Part shown: positions 5,602 to 6,792 of the stretch, piece after piece
How the letters are laid out: each line of letters starts with the position of its first letter
Numbering within the stretch: position 1 is the first letter of the stretch
Assembly (NCBI GenBank): GCA_024404415.1
Contig: JAKSPX010000084.1
Span: 1-6,792, forward strand
Length of the DNA: 6,792 bases
From: Clostridia bacterium
GTDB taxonomy: Bacteria; Bacillota; Clostridia; Oscillospirales; QAMX01
Reading direction: 5' to 3'
Notes under the pieces: generated by a model
Seen by the model: only the letters and a program-made list of their open reading frames with translations
Told to the model about the DNA's origin: nothing
The model's database searches: none
Made by a program: the position numbers and the translations under genes

Positions 5602-6699
5602 ATGCGCACCAAATGGGCAAAAGAGCAGGCGTGGGAATGGTATAACAGTCAGCCGTGGATCCGTGGCTACAACGGTTTCCCCTCCAACGCCGTCAATCTG
5701 ATCGCCCTCTGGCAATCCTACAACCACGAGGAGATCTTCGCCCAGCAGGAAAGAGAATTTGCCCTCGCCCGGGAGACCGGCTTCAACGCCACCCGCATTC
5801 AGGTCAACCTCGCCGTCTGGATCCTTGAGCACGATTCCTTCATGAAAAACCTCGAAGAATATCTCACGCTTGCCGCAAAATACGGTCAGAAGGTCATGCT
5901 GATCTTTGGCGGGGACAGTCTGACTCCCAAAGCGAAATGGGAGCCGCCCAAGCTCGGCGAGCAGAAGGTCGATTGGGGTTGGCACGGCGGGCACAAGGAC
6001 GGACAGTTCGCCTATGTCCACGAGGGAAAAGGATACAGTTTGCTCGACGAGGATGAGGAATACCGCGAGAATTTCTTCCGCATGATCGACGAGATCTCCG
6101 CCCGCTATGCCAACGACCCGCGCGTGCAGGTCTGGGATATCTGGAATGAGATCGGCGGCGGCGGACGCGGCACGGCAAGTGTCCCCTACATGGAACGCGC
6201 TTTCGAGATCCTCTGGAAAAACGAAGTCACCCAGCCCATCACCGCCGGATGCTTTAGTTGGAACGCCTTTGACCGCACCGATTCCGAGGCGGAGAAGCGT
6301 GCCATGGAGCTTTCGGACGTAGTGAGCTTCCATTGCTATCAGCCTTATGAACAGACGGTAGCCATCGTCGAAACGCTCAAAGAGACCTACGACCGCCCGC
6401 TCCTCTGCACCGAATGGCTCCACCGCATCGGCAACAACAACGTCCGCGAGATCTTCCCGTTATTTTATCTGGAAAATGTCGGCTGCTACTGTTGGGGACT
6501 GGTGCAGGGTTTTTACCAATCCTACGAGCCGCACGGTGTCTTCTGGCCCATCATGGCCGACCCCAATTACGAGGGCGACCTCAACCTCACCGCATGGCAG
6601 CACGATCTCTACCATTTCAACGGCACGCCGTATATTGCCAAGGAGATCGCCTGCATCAAGCGCTTCGCCGCGCGGGCGGATAAAAAGTTCGGTAAATAA
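5602..6699 (+). CDS. GH5-like (clan GH-A) glycoside hydrolase, cytoplasmic
   Basis: A 365-residue (beta/alpha)8-barrel retaining glycosidase of the cellulase-family group often annotated as 1,4-beta-xylanase. The N-terminus WAKEQAWEWYNSQPWIRGYN (5-24) and PSNAVN (27-32) match that group. The acid/base glutamate is E183 in VWDIWNEIG (177-185) and the nucleophile is E271 in LLCTEWLHR (267-275). An aromatic wall residue, W298 in YCWGLVQGF, follows. Further conserved-looking residues are FHCYQPYE (243-250). There is no signal peptide, anchor or carbohydrate-binding module, so it likely cleaves a short imported glycoside in the cytoplasm rather than a polymer outside. It follows the EEP gene by 51 bp and is followed directly by a strong terminator, making it the last gene of the operon. 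The substrate is not readable; beta-xylosidic, glucosidic, mannosidic or galactosidic oligosaccharides all remain possible. Confidence 0.87.
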   Translation: MRTKWAKEQAWEWYNSQPWIRGYNGFPSNAVNLIALWQSYNHEEIFAQQEREFALARETGFNATRIQVNLAVWILEHDSFMKNLEEYLTLAAKYGQKVMLIFGGDSLTPKAKWEPPKLGEQKVDWGWHGGHKDGQFAYVHEGKGYSLLDEDEEYRENFFRMIDEISARYANDPRVQVWDIWNEIGGGGRGTASVPYMERAFEILWKNEVTQPITAGCFSWNAFDRTDSEAEKRAMELSDVVSFHCYQPYEQTVAIVETLKETYDRPLLCTEWLHRIGNNNVREIFPLFYLENVGCYCWGLVQGFYQSYEPHGVFWPIMADPNYEGDLNLTAWQHDLYHFNGTPYIAKEIACIKRFAARADKKFGK

Positions 6700-6705
6700 A
6701 ATGAT

Positions 6706-6740
6706 AACCGCAGGACAGAATACCCGTCCTGCGGTTTTTT
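6706..6740 (+). terminator. Intrinsic (rho-independent) terminator
   Basis: AACCGCAGGAC (6706-6716) pairs perfectly with GTCCTGCGGTT (6726-6736) as an 11-bp stem with a 9-nt loop, and the strand runs into six T residues (6735-6740). It starts 6 bp after the stop codon of the glycoside hydrolase gene and closes that operon. Confidence 0.92.
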
Positions 6741-6761
6741 GTAGGTTGTCGTAATTCGTAG

Positions 6762-6783
6762 GGCGCGATGCCCACATCGCGCC
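6762..6783. repeat. Short GC-rich hairpin, possibly the start of a dispersed intergenic repeat
   Basis: GGCGCGAT (6762-6769) and ATCGCGCC (6776-6783) form a perfect 8-bp stem around a 6-nt loop. The lead-in TTCGTAGG resembles the 'CGTAGGGGCG...' intergenic repeats scattered through many Clostridia genomes. It lies after the terminator and has no T-tract, so it is not itself a terminator. Only one copy is in the window, so repeat status is inferred. Confidence 0.45.
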
Positions 6784-6792
6784 GAAACGAAA

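Noticed and set aside
5584..6423. Long minus-strand open frame (279 codons) opposite the glycoside hydrolase
   Set aside because: It is the antisense of a gene with clear catalytic motifs. Its protein has no recognisable domain and arises from GC-rich codon bias.

Overview
The window looks like chromosomal DNA from a Gram-positive, Clostridia-type gut bacterium. The evidence is indirect: GC-rich coding DNA, AGGAG-type ribosome binding sites, consensus sigma-A-like promoters, a BirA without a DNA-binding domain, and cytoplasmic sugar-related enzymes of types common in Oscillospirales, Lachnospiraceae and Christensenellales genomes. I cannot fix the genus. There are no tRNA or rRNA genes, CRISPR array, insertion sequence or phage gene. 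The region is densely coding.

Layout. A minus-strand operon runs leftward from about 2251: an AEC-family (auxin efflux carrier type) transporter, then a biotin-protein ligase (birA) one base downstream, then a BNR/sialidase-like protein cut off by the left edge. Diverging from it, with a near-perfect promoter (TTGACA-17-TATACT), is a YgjV-family membrane protein (2341-2889). It converges tail to tail, 6 bp apart, with a minus-strand protein related to type I 3-dehydroquinate dehydratase (2896-3726). That gene has its own promoter (TTGCAA-17-TAAAAT). It diverges from a plus-strand block: a Gfo/Idh/MocA oxidoreductase (3821-4843), an endonuclease/exonuclease/phosphatase-fold hydrolase overlapping it by ATGA (4840-5550), and, 51 bp later, a GH5-like clan GH-A glycoside hydrolase (5602-6699). 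A strong intrinsic terminator follows at 6706-6740. The last bases carry a short hairpin resembling a dispersed intergenic repeat.

How the genes may work together. The BNR protein, oxidoreductase, EEP hydrolase and glycoside hydrolase all lack signal peptides and are probably cytoplasmic. This suggests intracellular handling of an imported glycoside or modified sugar, with the AEC carrier moving an organic anion. The dehydroquinase-like protein keeps the Schiff-base lysine and catalytic histidine of its family but lacks most of the usual substrate-binding residues, so it probably acts on something other than 3-dehydroquinate. It shares with the oxidoreductase an intergenic region holding a 7-bp perfect inverted repeat over the promoter, a candidate operator. 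That shared region is the most interesting part of the window. No clearly new defence, mobile or RNA system is visible.
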